A stretch of 64,000 nucleotides of DNA from Chloroflexi bacterium AL-N1 (GCA_013122435.1 WYDT01000020.1:1-64000); one strand, 5' to 3'; shown: positions 9,209 through 18,001, counted from the first letter of the stretch. The notes: generated by a model from the letters alone, not told the origin. Numbers and translations are program-made.

Positions 9209-9324
9209 GGACTACTCCAACTACTAGCTACATGCACCATAATAATTGCATAACTGGGGTGCATACTGACCGTTCTATCGAATAATGCCGTATAATCATA
9301 CCATATCATTGGGAATAAAGAGCG

Positions 9325-9377
9325 TTGCGGTGGTTGTTGTGACGATGCTATAATGGTAGTTGTTACGAGATAACTAC
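9325..9377 (+). promoter_or_regulatory. Sigma-70-like promoter and leader inverted repeat upstream of hsp20
   Basis: TTGCGG at 9325-9330 and a perfect TATAAT at 9349-9354 are separated by 18 bp, a good housekeeping promoter. An inverted repeat GTAGTT (9356-9361) / AACTAC (9372-9377) overlaps the expected transcription start and could be an operator or a leader stem-loop. An AAGGAG site follows at 9385. Confidence 0.6.
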
Positions 9378-9397
9378 ATTGAACAAGGAGCATTGAT

Positions 9398-9871
9398 ATG
9401 CGGCGTGTGATTAATTTGCGCCGACCGCGTACACAGCATAGCCAATTCAGTTCCCAACATCAGATGGAGCGCGTTTCGAACCACTACAAGGGGCAATTAA
9501 CCACTCTTTCTATTCTGGTTAAAAATCGTGGATTTTGGCGCCCTCCAGTCGATGTTTGTGAAACGCAAGCTGTCTTTCTGGTAAAAGTAGAACTGTCAGG
9601 TATGTATGAAGCTGTCATTGATATCATATTAGGAGCAGACCATCTTCGTATTAGTGGCCAACGTCCTGAACGACGTGATGATCAGCTACAATATTATCAT
9701 CAGATGGATATTAATTATGGTTCCTTTGATTTCGAAATTTCTTTACCACTGCCGATAGATTATGATCGTGTTTTTGCGTATTATGACGATGGATTTCTTT
9801 TTGTTGAACTGCCCAAAATCAGTGAAGATGTGCAGCATACAAAGCTGATGATCCCCATCAATCAATCGTAG
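9398..9871 (+). CDS. Small heat shock protein, Hsp20/alpha-crystallin family
   Basis: Hsp20 proteins hold unfolding proteins in a refoldable state without ATP. The 157-residue product contains an alpha-crystallin domain from about 48 to 150, opening with WRPPVDVCETQAVFLVKVELSG and containing LRISGQRP; the family GxL position is not strict here. The C-terminus has an I-x-I motif (MIPIN), the usual oligomer contact. AAGGAG precedes ATG 9398. It stands in front of lon on the same strand, 61 bp away, so a shared stress promoter is likely. Confidence 0.88.
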   Translation: MRRVINLRRPRTQHSQFSSQHQMERVSNHYKGQLTTLSILVKNRGFWRPPVDVCETQAVFLVKVELSGMYEAVIDIILGADHLRISGQRPERRDDQLQYYHQMDINYGSFDFEISLPLPIDYDRVFAYYDDGFLFVELPKISEDVQHTKLMIPINQS

Positions 9872-9932
9872 CAACAACCGTGTCTCGCCGTGTGTCAGAG
9901 TCATTTGAACAGGTTTGATCTTGGAGGATAAT

Positions 9933-12494
9933 GTGAGTGAGAGTGAACCCGATATCGCTGAATTGATAGATGATATCATCGAAACGCGTGATCACCCCAG
10001 TGTACCACACGAGTTGGCTATTTTACCCCTGTTCAATGTAGTTGTTTACCCACAAACGGTGACGCCCCTTGCCATCGGTCAGGAACAGTCGATTCGCTTG
10101 ATTGATGATGCGATGATTGATGAACGTATGATTGGTTTGATGACACTCAAAGATGAAAATCAACGTCCCGAGCATGTCACCGCAGATGATTTTCATCATC
10201 TGGGTACCGCTGCATTGGTCCATCGCCTGTTGCGGCTACCCGACAATACGCTCCGTGTAGCCATTCAGGGCATCAAACGTATAGAGATTGAGGAGATTAT
10301 CCAGACGGAACCATACTTTCGTGCACGTGTGCGAGTGATTGCAGACGAGATGGAAGATGATCTGGAGATGCAGGCCCTCACAAGCAATCTGATCGGTTTA
10401 GCGACACAAATGTTGCAATTGCTGCCCAATGCCAATAACGAGCTTCAGATTCAGGTTACCAATGAAGATGAACCTTGTCGTTTGTCCTATCTGCTGGCGG
10501 CTACCTTAATGTTTCGGAGTAATATCGCCGACAAACAAGAGATTTTAACTATTACGAGTGTTCGTGCGCGCCTCAAGCGGCTCAATGAAATCCTCACTCA
10601 TGAATTAGAAGTTCTCAAATTAGGACAGGAGATTCAGTCGCAGGTTGAGAGTGGCATCAACAAACATCAACGTGAATATTTTTTACGCGAACAGTTGCAG
10701 GCTATTCAGCGGGAACTTGGTGAGGGCGACGAAAATGCAGCCGAGATCGAGCGGCTCCGTACTGCAATTGCCGAATCTGGTATGAGTGAAGAAGCTTTTG
10801 CACAGGCCACGCGTGAGGTTGATCGCCTGGTACAGATGCCACCGGCAGCCGCAGAATACGGTGTGATACGCACCTACCTTGAAACAATGATTGCGCTCCC
10901 ATGGCAGGTTCGTAGTGAGGACGTCCTTGATATTGGTCGTGCACGGCAGGTCCTCGATGAAGATCACTATGATTTGGAAGAGATCAAAGATCGTATTCTT
11001 GAGTACTTAGCGGTGCGGCAGTTACGCAAGGAACGTTTGGGTGAAGATAAGCGTAATGCGAAGGGTGCCATTCTTTGTTTTGTCGGACCGCCAGGCGTGG
11101 GCAAAACGAGTCTGGGTCGTTCCATCGCACGTGCCATGAGCCGCCAATTCATTCGTCTTTCGCTGGGTGGAGTGCGTGATGAGGCCGAAGTTCGCGGCCA
11201 TCGTCGTACATATATTGGAGCCATGTTAGGCACCATCTTGCAGACCATTCGACGTGTTGGTTTCAACAACCCGGTGTTTATGCTTGATGAAGTTGATAAA
11301 CTGGGGGCTGATTTTCGTGGTGATCCATCATCGGCACTGCTTGAAGTACTTGATCCAGAACAAAACAATAGTTTTCGAGACCATTATCTTGATGTTGCAT
11401 GGGATTTATCACCGGTCATGTTTATTGCGACAGCCAATACGCTCCAGACCATTCCACCACCATTGCTTGATCGTATGGAAGTTATCCGCCTCTCAGGGTA
11501 TACACTACGGGAGAAAATGGAAATTGCCCGCCGCTATCTTTTGCCTGTCCAAATGCAAGAACATGCTTTGACAGAGAAAGATCTACAGGTGACCGATGAC
11601 GCTATACAGGTTGCGATTGAAGAATATACCCGCGAAGCTGGTGTGCGGAACCTCGAACGAGAAGTGGCGAATCTATGTCGCAAAGTGGCGGTAGTTGTTA
11701 CACAAAGTGGCGAAACGGTGCAAGCGCATAATGGAGGCTTACCGCACCAGAATGCTACCTTTCCCATTGTTGTTGATGCTGAACGTGCACGTGATTATTT
11801 AGGGAAGCGACGGTATTTTGCCGAAATATCTGAACGGATTGATCGCCCAGGTATTGTTACAGGTTTGGTGTGGACACCATTTGGTGGTGATATCATTTTT
11901 CTTGAGGCAACAGCAATGCCGGGCAGCAAGGGGTTTGTTCTGACTGGACAGCTTGGTGATGTAATGAAAGAGTCCGCCCGTGCCGCACTGTCCTGGGTAC
12001 GCGCAGAAGCCAGGGCGCTTGCGATCGATTCCGATTTCTTCGAAACTCATGATATTCATCTCCATGTACCGGCTGGCGCAATTCCAAAAGATGGTCCTTC
12101 GGCAGGTATTGCCATGGTCATTGCATTAACCTCACTGTTGACTGGTCGAACGGTTAAAGATAATGTCGCAATGACGGGTGAGATTACCCTGCGTGGGAAA
12201 GTATTACCAATTGGTGGGATCAAAGAAAAGGCATTAGCAGCACATCGTGCGGGTATTCACACGGTCATCTTGCCCAAACGCAATGAAGCTGATATTGAGG
12301 ACATCGCTGAGGAAGTGCGGCAGACTATGACTTTCGTTTTTGTTGACTGCATGGAAGAGGTGTTAGCTGCTGCACTACAAGAGCCCTCAGCAAAACGAGC
12401 CGGTGTGAAGGCTAAACGGAGTGAGGGGCGGCGTGCTAAAAAAAACAATGGCACGATAATTGAAGATACAGTTGATATCGAGACCATAGAGTAA
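9933..12494 (+). CDS. lon: ATP-dependent protease Lon (LonA type)
   Basis: Lon degrades misfolded and regulatory proteins in the cytoplasm. The N-terminal LON substrate domain starts with LAILPLFNVVVYPQTVTPLA. The AAA+ module has Walker A GPPGVGKTS (about 384-392) and Walker B VFMLDEVDKL. The protease domain has the catalytic dyad Ser723 (KDGPSAGIAM) and Lys766 (GGIKEKALAAHR), which align with S679 and K722 of E. coli Lon. I chose GTG 9933, preceded by GGAGG with 5 bases between, rather than the upstream TTG; this gives 853 residues. The Lys/Arg-rich tail after about 825 is an extension not needed for activity. Confidence 0.95.
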   Translation: MSESEPDIAELIDDIIETRDHPSVPHELAILPLFNVVVYPQTVTPLAIGQEQSIRLIDDAMIDERMIGLMTLKDENQRPEHVTADDFHHLGTAALVHRLLRLPDNTLRVAIQGIKRIEIEEIIQTEPYFRARVRVIADEMEDDLEMQALTSNLIGLATQMLQLLPNANNELQIQVTNEDEPCRLSYLLAATLMFRSNIADKQEILTITSVRARLKRLNEILTHELEVLKLGQEIQSQVESGINKHQREYFLREQLQAIQRELGEGDENAAEIERLRTAIAESGMSEEAFAQATREVDRLVQMPPAAAEYGVIRTYLETMIALPWQVRSEDVLDIGRARQVLDEDHYDLEEIKDRILEYLAVRQLRKERLGEDKRNAKGAILCFVGPPGVGKTSLGRSIARAMSRQFIRLSLGGVRDEAEVRGHRRTYIGAMLGTILQTIRRVGFNNPVFMLDEVDKLGADFRGDPSSALLEVLDPEQNNSFRDHYLDVAWDLSPVMFIATANTLQTIPPPLLDRMEVIRLSGYTLREKMEIARRYLLPVQMQEHALTEKDLQVTDDAIQVAIEEYTREAGVRNLEREVANLCRKVAVVVTQSGETVQAHNGGLPHQNATFPIVVDAERARDYLGKRRYFAEISERIDRPGIVTGLVWTPFGGDIIFLEATAMPGSKGFVLTGQLGDVMKESARAALSWVRAEARALAIDSDFFETHDIHLHVPAGAIPKDGPSAGIAMVIALTSLLTGRTVKDNVAMTGEITLRGKVLPIGGIKEKALAAHRAGIHTVILPKRNEADIEDIAEEVRQTMTFVFVDCMEEVLAAALQEPSAKRAGVKAKRSEGRRAKKNNGTIIEDTVDIETIE

Positions 12495-12564
12495 CTATGG
12501 TAGGATCTTTCATGTATTCATACTATATAGTGTTCGTTTCAAGCAGATAGATTGAATTGTTTTT

Positions 12565-13230
12565 ATGCAGTACTGTCGTTTGTTCGTATGTGTGTTCCTG
12601 TTAAGTGTCTTTGCTGCCTGTAATACGCCCACTTCAAGTGAAGGGGAGCTTGCTGCACCAGCAACACCTGTATCAGTGACAATGGATACAATAGCTCAGG
12701 GTGTTACTACAGACGGTTATCATTTCCTTGGTCCAGCAGATGCGCCAGTGGTCATACAATTCTATTCTGATTTTTTCTGAACAGCCTGTGCGTTCCACGT
12801 GATGGAAACAGAGCCACAGATTATTGATACATATGTTGTCCCAGGTGATGTGAAACTTGTGTATCGGCATCTACTACAATTAGGTGACTTAACAGAACGT
12901 GCTGCTATTGCATCGGAATGTGCTGCTGAACAGGGGCAATTCTGGAAGTTTCGTACAGCACTCTATCGGTTACAACAAACCTTGTATGGTACAGGTGCAC
13001 TTGATACCATCCTGACGGATATTGCTGCTGATACTGGTCTGGATCGTGATTTATTCATTACCTGTCTGGCAAACGATACATATGTAGAAGCTGTTCGCAG
13101 CGATTTTGCAGCGGCCCGGCGTGAGGGTGTTCAGTCACGACCGGTTTTTGATATAAATGGACAGCGGTTGGTGGGTGCACAATCTATCGATGTATTTACG
13201 CAGATTATTGAAGAAGAACTTGCAAAATAG
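12565..13230 (+). CDS. DsbA-like thioredoxin-fold lipoprotein with in-frame UGA at the first redox Cys (candidate selenoprotein)
   Basis: The frame runs 221 codons from ATG 12565 to TAG 13230, with a single internal TGA at 12778-12780. The residues around it read QFYSDFF-(UGA)-TACAFHV, which lines up with the DsbA-family motif F-S-D-F-x-C-P-x-C-x-x-F. UGA thus replaces the first Cys (position 72) and Cys75 is the second. Sequence on both sides is fully family-like: a lipoprotein signal with Cys19 (SVFAAC), the helix after the motif, ASECAAEQGQFWKF, and the cis-Pro loop GVQSRPVFDINGQRLVG. Dsb proteins form or exchange disulfides outside the membrane. A hairpin right after the UGA resembles a bacterial SECIS. 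The alternative is a Cys-to-stop mutation; other genes in the window do carry nonsense codons, which raises that chance. Cys codons TGT/TGC need a transversion to become TGA. Confidence 0.6.
12786..12811 (+). promoter_or_regulatory. SECIS-like stem-loop immediately downstream of the UGA
   Basis: CTGT (12786-12789) pairs with ACAG (12808-12811), and TTCCA (12793-12797) with TGGAA (12803-12807). A 3-base bulge GCG lies on the 5' side and the apical loop is CGTGA. Counting the U of UGA as 1, the upper stem starts at 16 and the loop spans 21-25. E. coli fdhF has a bulged U17 and loop G23-U24, so the geometry is close. The loop has a G in its first two bases, as described for bacterial SECIS elements. 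Confidence 0.5.
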
Positions 13231-13379
13231 GGTAATACACCTACTGACAATTCTGTAATAGAACTGGCAATGCCATAGTGAGTATGGTATAGTCTCACCA
13301 AATTACTAAGAGAGTATATTTTGTGTAAAATAACGATATTCATTCACACATAGAACACGAAGAAGAGCAGGTAAGTCTC

Positions 13380-14264
13380 ATGCAGCGATATAATTTTTTA
13401 ACACCAATCAGCGTCTTAACGGCTGGCCTAGTGATGATCGGTATGTTGTTTATTGGTCCAAGTGTATCGCCAAATGCTGCGGTCCGGCCATTAGATACTG
13501 TGATGCAGGCGTATCCACCAGGGGAGGAGACGATAGATAATCTCAATCAACCCTATCCCGGTAACTCTACGATTACGCCGGTAACAGGAACTGCAGAGAC
13601 CGAAACAGCTGAGCCGAATGAGACAAGGACGACTGAGCCAGATGAGCCTGAAGTTGAGCCAGATGAGCCCACACCAGAACCAACAAGAGGTATTGCTCCC
13701 ACTTCAGTTCCTAATGAACCAACCCTTGAACCAGAGATAACGATAACACCAACACCAAGTAGTGAATTGACTTGTGTCCCTGGCCAGCCAGTAGATATTG
13801 TTGGCGAAGGCCCCCCTCGCTCAGGATTTCTGCTCTACTTTGACGAACGCGTCGTGAGTGGTGGTAGTATTGAGCCAGACGGGACATTTGCTATCTCGAT
13901 CATTGTTGGTGATGAACAAGGTGGTACATATCCGGTGGTTGTACGTGAGCGTGGCACATTCCGTGACCTGCTTGAATTGACCTGTATTGTCCCAGTAAAT
14001 GCTTCATCAACGATTGGTGATGCTCCGGCAGACGCTACGACTCCCGACGATCCATCCAACGATGATATAGCACCGACACCTGCTCCCAGGCAGACGCCTA
14101 CGCCCACCCCTGATGATCTGACTTCCACGCCTGAAGATCCGTTTGAGGACGATGGCATGATTCCTGAAGATCCGTTTGAGGACGATGGCATGATTCCTGA
14201 AGATCCGTTTGAGGACGATGGCATGATTCCTGAAGATCCGTTTGAGGACGATGGCACTACCTAG
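13380..14264 (+). CDS. Exported Pro/Glu/Thr-rich protein with C-terminal 11-residue repeats
   Basis: The 294-residue product begins with a signal or anchor segment (about 8-35), followed by a linker rich in Thr, Glu and Pro (TEPNETRTTEPDEPEVEP), a compact segment of about 75 residues with two Cys (CVPGQPVDIVGEGPPRSGF to LLELTCIVP) that may form a small beta domain, a second Pro/Thr linker, and a tail of acidic 11-residue repeats EDPFEDDGMIP. I do not recognise the family. The composition is that of a cell-surface or stalk-like protein. AAGAGCAGG precedes the ATG. A strong terminator follows. Confidence 0.75.
   Translation: MQRYNFLTPISVLTAGLVMIGMLFIGPSVSPNAAVRPLDTVMQAYPPGEETIDNLNQPYPGNSTITPVTGTAETETAEPNETRTTEPDEPEVEPDEPTPEPTRGIAPTSVPNEPTLEPEITITPTPSSELTCVPGQPVDIVGEGPPRSGFLLYFDERVVSGGSIEPDGTFAISIIVGDEQGGTYPVVVRERGTFRDLLELTCIVPVNASSTIGDAPADATTPDDPSNDDIAPTPAPRQTPTPTPDDLTSTPEDPFEDDGMIPEDPFEDDGMIPEDPFEDDGMIPEDPFEDDGTT
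14133..14255 (+). repeat. Four tandem copies of a 33-bp coding repeat
   Basis: Units start at 14133, 14166, 14199 and 14232; the first three are complete and identical in DNA, and the fourth stops after 24 bp. Each encodes EDPFEDDGMIP. Identity at silent positions indicates recent expansion by slippage or recombination, so copy number probably varies between strains. Confidence 0.95.
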
Positions 14265-14292
14265 GTGATTGATAGTGATATAGTTACTGCTA

Positions 14293-14325
14293 AAAGCATC
14301 TGTGTACCAGGTATACAGATGCTTT
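14293..14325 (+). terminator. Long perfect hairpin after the repeat-tailed protein
   Basis: AAAGCATCTGT pairs with ACAGATGCTTT, and the inner bases also pair (with one G-T) almost to the centre. It is followed by CTTTATC. It probably ends transcription of the gene ending at 14264. Confidence 0.75.
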
Positions 14326-14415
14326 CTTTATCTCGCTATTGATCTGGCTGCAACTTTATGGATCATTAATACGTAACATGAAACGATACATACATTAATC
14401 TGGAAGGGACAACTC

Positions 14416-14826
14416 ATGTCAATGGATAATCACCCATCACAGCAACAATCACCATACAGCGAAATATCACAACATCAGTATCAGGAAATATCGCAGGATT
14501 CACGTAATTTGGGAGTGCTTACGCATCTTTCGACATTTGCCGGTTATCTTTTTCCATTTGGTAATATTATTGCCCCATTGGTTATCTGGCTTGTTAAAAA
14601 AGATACTAATGCTTTTGTTGCTGAGCAAGGCAAAGAAGCCTTGAATTTTCAGATCTCAATCACTATTTATATGTTGGTAGCAATGGCATTAACCTTCGTC
14701 TTAATTGGTTTTATTTTGGTTCCGGCATTGATTATCCTCCATATCGTTTTAGCAATAATGGCAGCGCTTGAGTCGAATAAAGGATTGACTTATCGTTACC
14801 CACTCACTATTCGCCTTATCACCTAA
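14416..14826 (+). CDS. DUF4870 family membrane protein
   Basis: The 136-residue product has a Gln/Ser-rich N-terminus and then the DUF4870 pattern: LGVLTHLSTFAGYLFPFGNI, PLVIWLVKKDTNAFVAEQGK and ALNFQISITIYMLVA, with three or four membrane segments. DUF4870 is widespread and of unknown function, distantly like Tic20. GGAAGGGAC precedes ATG 14416. It stands alone between two terminators. Confidence 0.85.
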   Translation: MSMDNHPSQQQSPYSEISQHQYQEISQDSRNLGVLTHLSTFAGYLFPFGNIIAPLVIWLVKKDTNAFVAEQGKEALNFQISITIYMLVAMALTFVLIGFILVPALIILHIVLAIMAALESNKGLTYRYPLTIRLIT

Positions 14827-14858
14827 AATGGTATGAGACACTTGTTTGCTATTATAAG

Positions 14859-14890
14859 ACTACCGTGGTGTTTTTTTACACCACGGTAGT
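14859..14890 (+). terminator. Terminator after the DUF4870 gene
   Basis: ACTACCGTGGTGT pairs with ACACCACGGTAGT around a loop of T residues, followed by TTTGATT. The hairpin is symmetric, so it may serve both strands; the minus-strand gene ending at 14958 points toward it. Confidence 0.75.
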
Positions 14891-14957
14891 TTGATTATTG
14901 ACTATGTTTGTAACATGTAGACGATTTCCTGTTCAAGGAATGCCAGATGCGCTTGAA

Positions 14958-15221
14958 TCACGACTGTGTATACGAGGTTTCCTGGTTTGATCCGACAGAA
15001 TCTGTTTCCTTTCGTAAGTCCTGATGAACCATATCTCGTGTAGGTTGCTCTACTGCTAAAACCTCTTCCCCCATATTACTACTGCTCGATTCATCATCGA
15101 TCTGCTCTGCTGAATTCACCAATTCTGCACCCGGCGCCCACAAGCCTTGTTTGATGAGCCAACGCCGAATATTCACTTCGGCATTTTCTTTGGTCCATTC
15201 CCCAATGGTGTCTTTTTTCAC
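14958..15221 (-). CDS. Small hypothetical protein, 87 residues
   Basis: I chose GTG 15221, preceded by GGGGGTG, over a much longer upstream frame with no protein-like composition. The product has a basic first half (TKENAEVNIRRWLIKQGLWA) and an acidic Ser/Glu-rich tail. No family is recognised. The AEVNIRRWLIKQGLW segment could be an amphipathic or nucleic-acid-contacting helix, which is speculation. It is divergent from the phosphoribosyltransferase gene. Confidence 0.45.
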   Translation of the reverse strand: MKKDTIGEWTKENAEVNIRRWLIKQGLWAPGAELVNSAEQIDDESSSSNMGEEVLAVEQPTRDMVHQDLRKETDSVGSNQETSYTQS

Positions 15222-15530
15222 GGTAATCACCCCCTTGTGTACATAGCAAAATGCCGCTCTGAGGGATTGAGTGTTCCTTCTGAGTTTCATGGTACTCGCT
15301 CTCAACAGGTAGATTCGACAACAAACCTTCACTGCTGAGAAATGTTTATGCACCTTTTGGACAATGTTATGACGATTACTGTGTGTGAAGTGATCATAAC
15401 GTTTGTAAGATATAAATAGTGTTACACTGAAGCATCCCGATACATACTGATCATAATCCCACCTATACACTCCTTTGGGTGACCCAGTTAGCGTTTCTTG
15501 ACCCATCACTTCAGTGAAAGAGACACAATT

Positions 15531-16238
15531 ATGTATGAGCCAGTTGTAGAGACATTCGATATGGCAATAAACCCATACCGCTTTCAGGATCGTAGCGATG
15601 CCGGACAGCAACTAGCCCACTACCTGGTGAGGTATGCATATTGTCCAGATATCGTGGTGTTGGCTCTGCCACGTGGTGGTGTTCCGGTTGCGTTTGAGGT
15701 TGCTTGTACACTCCATGCTCCGTTGGACCTTTTGCTAGTACGAAAACTGGGTGTACCTGGCCATCAAGAACTAGCTATGGGTGCGGTTGCGTCTGGCGGC
15801 ATTTGTGTGCTGAATGAAGAAGTGATTGCTGATTTTGGCATCCCCAAATGGCTCCTTAACTCGGTTGTTGATAGAGAATGGCAGGAACTACAGCGACGTG
15901 AACGCACATATGCTGTACAGCGCTCAACTTTAGTGCTACAGGGAAAAACCATAATCCTCGTTGATGATGGTTTAGCGACAGGGATGACAATGCAAGCGGC
16001 GTGTCGTGTTGTCCGCCAGCAAGATCCTGCCCGAGTCATTGTTGCAGTACCAGTCGTATCTTACGATAGTTGCGCCCTTCTCGCAGAGGATGTTGATGAA
16101 TTTATCTGGATTATCGCACCTGAGCCACTATATGCAATCGGATTATGGTATGAAGATTTTACGCAGACCACTGATGCAGAGGTGCGTGCACTGCTTGCTC
16201 AGATGAACTCGACGATGCCACAACTCTCGCCTGACTGA
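15531..16238 (+). CDS. Orphan phosphoribosyltransferase-family protein
   Basis: The type I PRTase fold is shown by the PRPP-binding motif ILVDDGLATGMTMQAA (near residue 140) and the N-terminal VLALPRGGVPVAFEVA loop, followed by LDLLLVRKLGVPGHQELAMGA. These are the marks of the stand-alone PRTases often found beside stress genes, whose substrate is not known. I chose ATG 15531 (235 residues) over a TTG 33 bp upstream; AAAGAG precedes it. The baeRF gene starts 76 bp downstream on the same strand, so the two probably share a transcript. Confidence 0.85.
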   Translation: MYEPVVETFDMAINPYRFQDRSDAGQQLAHYLVRYAYCPDIVVLALPRGGVPVAFEVACTLHAPLDLLLVRKLGVPGHQELAMGAVASGGICVLNEEVIADFGIPKWLLNSVVDREWQELQRRERTYAVQRSTLVLQGKTIILVDDGLATGMTMQAACRVVRQQDPARVIVAVPVVSYDSCALLAEDVDEFIWIIAPEPLYAIGLWYEDFTQTTDAEVRALLAQMNSTMPQLSPD

Positions 16239-16314
16239 GTCTCTTGTCTTGGGGAGCAAGAGCGTGTATCAGCACTGTTCATGTTGGGTGCGATGGCGAA
16301 AGGAGCATGTTACT

Positions 16315-17490
16315 ATGAATGAAATAGCAGATATTGGTTTAGCATCCAGTACTGAAATACAAGCACTTATTGAAGAATCAGGATTAGTATGTCTCTCATT
16401 GTTTTTACCCCCCAGTGAAAACCCATCTGAAGGGCAAAAAACGGCTATTCGATTAGAAAATTCACTCCGAAGAGCAGCACAGTTAATGGCTTTGCGTGGA
16501 GATCATCCGTCAGTTTTGCAAAAGATGCTAGGCCCAGTGAGGACACTGTTAGATGCACAGTATTTAGGGCAATTTTACAACAGTAGTCTGTCTCTTTTTG
16601 TCGCTCCAAACACTGCTCGTATCTATCGTGTCCCCTTTGTGCTTGAAGAAATGGTTGTTGTTGATAAGCGGTTTTATATTACGCCACTTCTTCCGCTTCT
16701 GAATGATGACGGGGAATTTTATCTTCTGTTACTTAATCTTCAGGATGTCAAACTGCTTCATGGAACACATTACCATGTTGACATGCTCCCATTGCGTGAT
16801 ATCCCGAAAAGCCTGGAGGAAACCCTCCGTTTTGATGATTTTACGTCTGAGTCGCATGTTCGTCCTAGCATGCCTGGTTTAAGAGGGATTTCAGGGATAG
16901 TGTATCGTGGTGTGACTGCTCCTGGTGATACAATGAAAGCAGGTATTTTGCGCTATTTTCAACAAATTGATTATGGCGTGCAACAGGTATTGCATACTAA
17001 GCAAGCTCCTCTCATACTCACTGGTGTGCAATATCTTTTATCAATCTATCGCAAAGCCAATACCTATCCGCATCTACTCGAACAGGATATCATGAGTAAT
17101 CCTAATTCGTTGAGCATTGCAGAACTGCATATGCGCGGTTGGGCACTTGCTGCGCCGCTTTTTCAGCAAACACAGAAAGCTGCTCTTGAACAGTATCAAC
17201 GTTACAAAACCACACACACCCGACTGGTTACAAACGATTTACCAACGATCATAAGTGCGGCCCATCATGGACGTGTGGATACGTTATTTGTTGATACACA
17301 TTACCAACAATGGGGTGTGTTTGATCCGCAAACAGCTTCGGTCACAATGCACACAAAGGCAAATGCGAATGATGTTGAGCTTGTGAATGATGCTGTATGT
17401 GAAACAATGATGCATAAAGGGATCGTTTATGCAGTAGATACAGCATATGATTCTGATACGATACCACTCACTGCAATTCTCCGATATTGA
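16315..17490 (+). CDS. baeRF-family protein (bacterial eRF1-like domain)
   Basis: The 391-residue product fits the bacterial archaeo-eukaryotic release factor (baeRF) superfamily: LVCLSLFLPPSENPSEGQKT, an internal YNSSLSLFVAPNTARIYRVP strand, FYLLLLNLQDVKLLHG and the C-terminal VDTLFVDTHYQQWGVFDP. Such proteins are predicted ribosome-associated or stress factors; the GGQ of true release factors is not seen. Start ATG 16315 is preceded by AAGGAG, better than the upstream ATG 16249. Linked to a PRTase and lying near Hsp20 and Lon, it suggests a proteostasis or translation-stress role. Confidence 0.75.
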   Translation: MNEIADIGLASSTEIQALIEESGLVCLSLFLPPSENPSEGQKTAIRLENSLRRAAQLMALRGDHPSVLQKMLGPVRTLLDAQYLGQFYNSSLSLFVAPNTARIYRVPFVLEEMVVVDKRFYITPLLPLLNDDGEFYLLLLNLQDVKLLHGTHYHVDMLPLRDIPKSLEETLRFDDFTSESHVRPSMPGLRGISGIVYRGVTAPGDTMKAGILRYFQQIDYGVQQVLHTKQAPLILTGVQYLLSIYRKANTYPHLLEQDIMSNPNSLSIAELHMRGWALAAPLFQQTQKAALEQYQRYKTTHTRLVTNDLPTIISAAHHGRVDTLFVDTHYQQWGVFDPQTASVTMHTKANANDVELVNDAVCETMMHKGIVYAVDTAYDSDTIPLTAILRY

Positions 17491-17531
17491 TATACGGTGA
17501 TAGTCGTTTTGGTAACGGTATAGATCTGCCA

Positions 17532-17567
17532 TCCCAGCTTTGTTAGGCTTACCAACAGAGCTGGGAG
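17532..17567. terminator. Bidirectional terminator between convergent genes
   Basis: TCCCAGCT pairs with AGCTGGGA, and the stem continues through TTGTT/AACAG to a CTTA loop. It lies between the baeRF gene (plus) and the 123-residue membrane protein gene (minus), pointing at each other. Confidence 0.7.
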
Positions 17568-17587
17568 CGATATCACCTTAGTCCTCT

Positions 17588-17959
17588 CTACCTTGGCAAC
17601 ATCGCTGATGAAGGTGCTTTGCTTTGCCACCAGCAGAAGAGATACACCAATGCTGGTGTAATGCTGATGATAAAGAAGGGTGCAAAGTTACTTCCGGCTG
17701 TGGCCGCGAAAAAGATTGCTGATCCTGCAATAACCATTAAACTGCCCGTATACTCCCATTTGAGTGCAATAATGTAACCCAGGAGGAATATAAGATGCAC
17801 GGCCTGAATGAGCCACACATACAGTGGAGGGACATTGTGAAGGTTCATAAACTCGCGGAGATGCTCAACAAAGAAGGCTCCCCACAAGAGAAAGAGTGCT
17901 AATCCGGTTATGCGCGCAATCCAGCGAAGTGTGGTTATGCGTTTGGTTTGAGTGGTCAT
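17588..17959 (-). CDS. Hypothetical four-TM membrane protein, 123 residues
   Basis: The product has a short basic N-terminus (MTTQTKRITTLRW) and four hydrophobic segments at about 14-32, 44-63, 70-88 and 92-110. No family is confidently recognised. An AGGTATAACC stretch precedes ATG 17959. It is the only gene of the 17.6-21.6 kb block without an obvious disruption. Confidence 0.7.
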   Translation of the reverse strand: MTTQTKRITTLRWIARITGLALFLLWGAFFVEHLREFMNLHNVPPLYVWLIQAVHLIFLLGYIIALKWEYTGSLMVIAGSAIFFAATAGSNFAPFFIISITPALVYLFCWWQSKAPSSAMLPR

Positions 17960-18001
17960 AGGTTATACCTCCGTAAGAGATGAGCAAGGCTCGCTGGATA
18001 G

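Noticed and set aside
14958..15611. 217-residue minus-strand frame
   Set aside because: The upstream two thirds have no protein-like composition. Only the 87-residue part behind a good ribosome site is kept.
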